Below, one piece after another: positions 6,427 through 7,618 of a DNA stretch of 7,618 bases. Every line of letters begins with the position of its first letter. The first letter of the stretch is position 1. The translations under genes were made by a program, and so were the position numbers. Location of the stretch: the NCBI GenBank assembly GCA_964617665.1, contig CAZUAH010000639.1, positions 1 to 7,618 of the forward strand, given 5' to 3'. Under the pieces are notes generated by a model. That model worked only from the letters and a program-made list of their open reading frames with translations, was not told the origin of the DNA and made no database searches. This DNA is from JADHUC01 sp964617665. GTDB lineage: Bacteria; Planctomycetota; Planctomycetia; Pirellulales; Pirellulaceae.

Positions 6427-7055
6427 CGGCCAACTCGACGCCCTCTCGTTTCCGCAGGTTGTCCTGCCCCGCTGGTGGCATCGGTCGACGACTTCCGTGC
6501 TGGTGTGTCCTGCTGACTCCCTTCCGCTTCAAACAGCCGGGCTCGCAAGCGGCCTTTGGCGCGTGCCAGGCGACTCATCACTGTGCCGATCGGAATACTC
6601 AACTTGGCGGCGATTTCTTTGTACGAACACTCCTCGAAATAGAACATCACCAAGACAAGTCTGTATTCATCGGTCAACTCATCAATGGCCAATTGAATCA
6701 GGTCCGAGTCGATCTCCTCTTCCGAAACAATATCCGGAATGGCCTCGACATCCAACTCCAAACTGGCGGCCGCTACTGGGCGGCGTCTCCTTTGGCTCTT
6801 CAGGAAGCAACTACGCAATATGGCGAACAGCCACGCGGCTGCCTTATCCGGCTCGCGGAGCTGCTCAAGGCGTTGGTGGGCAATCAGAAACGTCTGTTGT
6901 GCCAAATCCTCGGCATCAGATTGATTGCCGGACAAGCGGTAGGCGTATCGGTACACGTCGCCGTGATACTGGCCCACCAGCGATTCGAGATCGATTTTCG
7001 CTCGGCTCGTGGCGTTGCTGGTGGCGCACGTCATGCGCGTGGAGCGATTGGCCAT
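6423..7055 (-). CDS. ECF-type RNA polymerase sigma factor (with anti-sigma)
   Basis: A second ECF sigma factor, 210 residues, distinct from the one at 387-980. Region 2 spans about 26-90: LVGQYHGDVYRYAYRLSGNQSDAEDLAQQTFL, then AAWLFAILRSCFLKSQRR. An acidic linker at 99-117 (ELDVEAIPDIVSEEEIDSD) leads to region 4 at 118-172, with DELTDEYRLVLVMFYFEECSYKEIAAKLSIPIGTVMSRLARAKGRLRARL, a standard ECF helix-turn-helix. The last 35 residues (from EAEGSQQD) are a polar tail beyond the usual end. The ATG at 7055 has TAGGA 5 nt upstream, and 54 further open codons upstream do not look like protein. The gene immediately downstream encodes its likely anti-sigma factor. ECF factors of this layout often activate their own promoter; no such site could be shown here. 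Family call firm, regulon unknown. Confidence 0.95.
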   Translation of the reverse strand: MANRSTRMTCATSNATSRAKIDLESLVGQYHGDVYRYAYRLSGNQSDAEDLAQQTFLIAHQRLEQLREPDKAAAWLFAILRSCFLKSQRRRRPVAAASLELDVEAIPDIVSEEEIDSDLIQLAIDELTDEYRLVLVMFYFEECSYKEIAAKLSIPIGTVMSRLARAKGRLRARLFEAEGSQQDTPARKSSTDATSGAGQPAETRGRRVGR

Positions 7056-7092
7056 ACTCGTCCTACCCTTTAGCGATCCCAAACACTGCTTT

Positions 7093-7121
7093 ATTATTCC
7101 CCATTTCCACAAGAATATCGA
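7093..7121 (-). promoter_or_regulatory. Candidate promoter of the sigma/anti-sigma pair
   Basis: On the minus strand TCGATA (7116-7121) is followed after 17 nt by AATAAT (7093-7098), leaving a leader of about 30 nt to the ATG at 7055. The surrounding 7085-7120 is clearly more A/T-rich than the genes around it, as expected of a promoter. It resembles a housekeeping promoter rather than an ECF type. Confidence 0.35.
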
Positions 7122-7195
7122 TACTGGTGTGGATTTCGTGCAATCTTCACGCGTATTGCCCGGTTTGTCCCCGCTTTTTTCTGAGCACGGGAATA

Positions 7196-7209
7196 TCTTG
7201 GGCCCAAGA
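7196..7209. promoter_or_regulatory. Perfect 14-bp palindrome in divergent gap
   Basis: TCTTGGGCCCAAGA reads the same on both strands. It lies in the 244-bp gap between the sigma gene start (7055) and the lipoprotein start (7300), about 75 bp upstream of the candidate sigma promoter and 58 bp upstream of the candidate lipoprotein -10. Its position fits an operator for a dimeric regulator acting on both genes. No regulator of that kind is encoded in the window. Confidence 0.4.
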
Positions 7210-7260
7210 GGGATCATGTGTCTGTGAAGTTAGCGTATTAGCAGCCAACGGTTGTGTTGC

Positions 7261-7292
7261 TAGATCTATAGTTTTGTGAGTCGCGAAAGGAG
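7261..7292 (+). promoter_or_regulatory. Lipoprotein -10 element and ribosome binding site
   Basis: TATAGT (7267-7272) is one base off the housekeeping -10; no good -35 lies 16-18 nt upstream (CCAACG is the nearest block), so an activator or an alternative sigma factor may be needed. It overlaps the 8-bp palindrome TAGATCTA (7261-7268). AAAGGAG at 7286-7292 is a strong ribosome binding site 7 nt before the ATG at 7300. The binding site is secure; the promoter is only a candidate. Confidence 0.45.
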
Positions 7293-7299
7293 CGAGAGT

Positions 7300-7618
7300 A
7301 TGAAGACCTTATCTTGGCTGATTGTGATCCTGGGACTGGGCGTGTTCATCGTTGGATGTGGCGAGGCTGACACTCCGAGTGACGATGGCGTGTCGCCTGC
7401 TGAGCCTGCGAATGTCGGTGAAGGCGACGCTCCGGTTGAAGGCGACGCCCCGGCTGAAGGCGACGCCCCGGCTGAAGGCGACGCCCCGGCTGAAGGCGAC
7501 GCTCCGGCCGAAGGCGACGCTCCGGCCGAAGGCGACGCTCCGGCCGAAGGCGACGCTCCGGCCGAAGGCGACGCTCCGGCCGAAGGCGACGCTCCGGCCG
7601 AAGGCGACGCTCCGGCCG
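7300..7618 (+). CDS. Lipoprotein with EGDAPA tandem repeats (partial)
   Basis: The gene starts at the ATG at 7300 after a strong AAAGGAG site and runs off the window with no stop; 106 codons are visible. Residues 1-20 (MKTLSWLIVILGLGVFIVGC) form a lipoprotein signal peptide with lipobox IVGC, so Cys20 should be lipid-modified and the protein anchored to a membrane, facing out of the cytoplasm. A short acidic spacer (21-40) is followed by the six-residue unit EGDAP(V/A) from residue 41, eleven complete copies up to the edge. Each copy has two acidic and no basic residues, so the chain is strongly negative, Pro-containing and probably extended or disordered: a stalk, a spacer or a cation-binding tail. 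Any folded domain would lie beyond the window. It diverges from the ECF sigma gene at 7055 and may be its target (inference from position). No enzymatic function can be assigned. Confidence 0.9.
   Translation, partial: MKTLSWLIVILGLGVFIVGCGEADTPSDDGVSPAEPANVGEGDAPVEGDAPAEGDAPAEGDAPAEGDAPAEGDAPAEGDAPAEGDAPAEGDAPAEGDAPAEGDAPA
7420..7617 (+). repeat. Eleven 18-bp in-frame tandem repeats
   Basis: Unit GAAGGCGACGCTCCGGCC encodes EGDAPA. Copy 1 (7420-7437) ends GCTCCGGTT, copies 2-4 (7438-7491) end GCCCCGGCT, and copies 5-11 (7492-7617) end GCTCCGGCC and are identical. The array continues past the edge at 7618. Identical neighbours grouped in blocks show recent growth by slippage or unequal recombination. 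Since 18 is a multiple of three, gain or loss of copies changes the length of the protein but not the frame. Confidence 0.97.

Noticed and set aside
5948..7279. A 443-codon open frame on the plus strand across the sigma and anti-sigma genes
   Set aside because: It is antisense to two well-supported genes, has no recognisable domain, and has a Ser/Arg/Pro-rich shadow composition; long antisense frames are common in GC-rich genes.
7420..7618. The 18-bp repeats as a CRISPR array
   Set aside because: There are no spacers; the units are contiguous, in frame and inside a lipoprotein gene with a clear start.

Overview
The window looks like chromosomal DNA of a planctomycete, probably of the Pirellulales group. 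This is inferred from the style of the proteins: two extracytoplasmic-function (ECF) sigma factors in one short stretch, a sigma/anti-sigma pair whose anti-sigma factor lacks a zinc motif, a secreted Pro-rich protein with a GYSPLRPP tail motif, and moderately GC-rich codon use. No rRNA, tRNA, CRISPR array, transposase or phage gene was seen. All genes except the last lie on the minus strand, so transcription runs right to left. The last gene, a lipoprotein, diverges and runs off the right edge.

Left part (1-2010). Positions 1-386 hold no convincing gene but carry a dense run of hairpins, including a perfect 20-bp inverted repeat. Next comes an ECF sigma factor (387-980), then a membrane-anchored protein (1126-1947) whose soluble domain resembles the C-terminal nuclease domain of NucS. 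The Glu and Lys of its catalytic E-x-K are replaced, so it is probably a non-cutting relative.

Middle (2011-4437). A complete enolase gene (2223-3500) is followed by a strong intrinsic terminator. Upstream of it is a nagA-like gene (3667-4437) that starts normally but stops about a third short, before the segment that should hold the catalytic Asp. It is probably a broken gene.

Right part (4553-7618). Reading in the direction of transcription: a second ECF sigma factor (6423-7055); a single-pass membrane protein that is probably its anti-sigma factor (5578-6411) and whose ribosome binding site overlaps the sigma stop codon; and, after a 203-bp gap, a secreted Pro-rich protein (4553-5374). 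Diverging from the sigma gene is a lipoprotein gene (from 7300) with at least eleven 18-bp in-frame repeats encoding EGDAPA. The 244-bp divergent gap holds a perfect 14-bp palindrome that could be a shared operator. The simplest reading is a cell-envelope signalling locus: the anti-sigma factor spans the membrane and holds the sigma factor, and the neighbouring exported proteins may be its targets or signal partners. That link is inference from gene order only.
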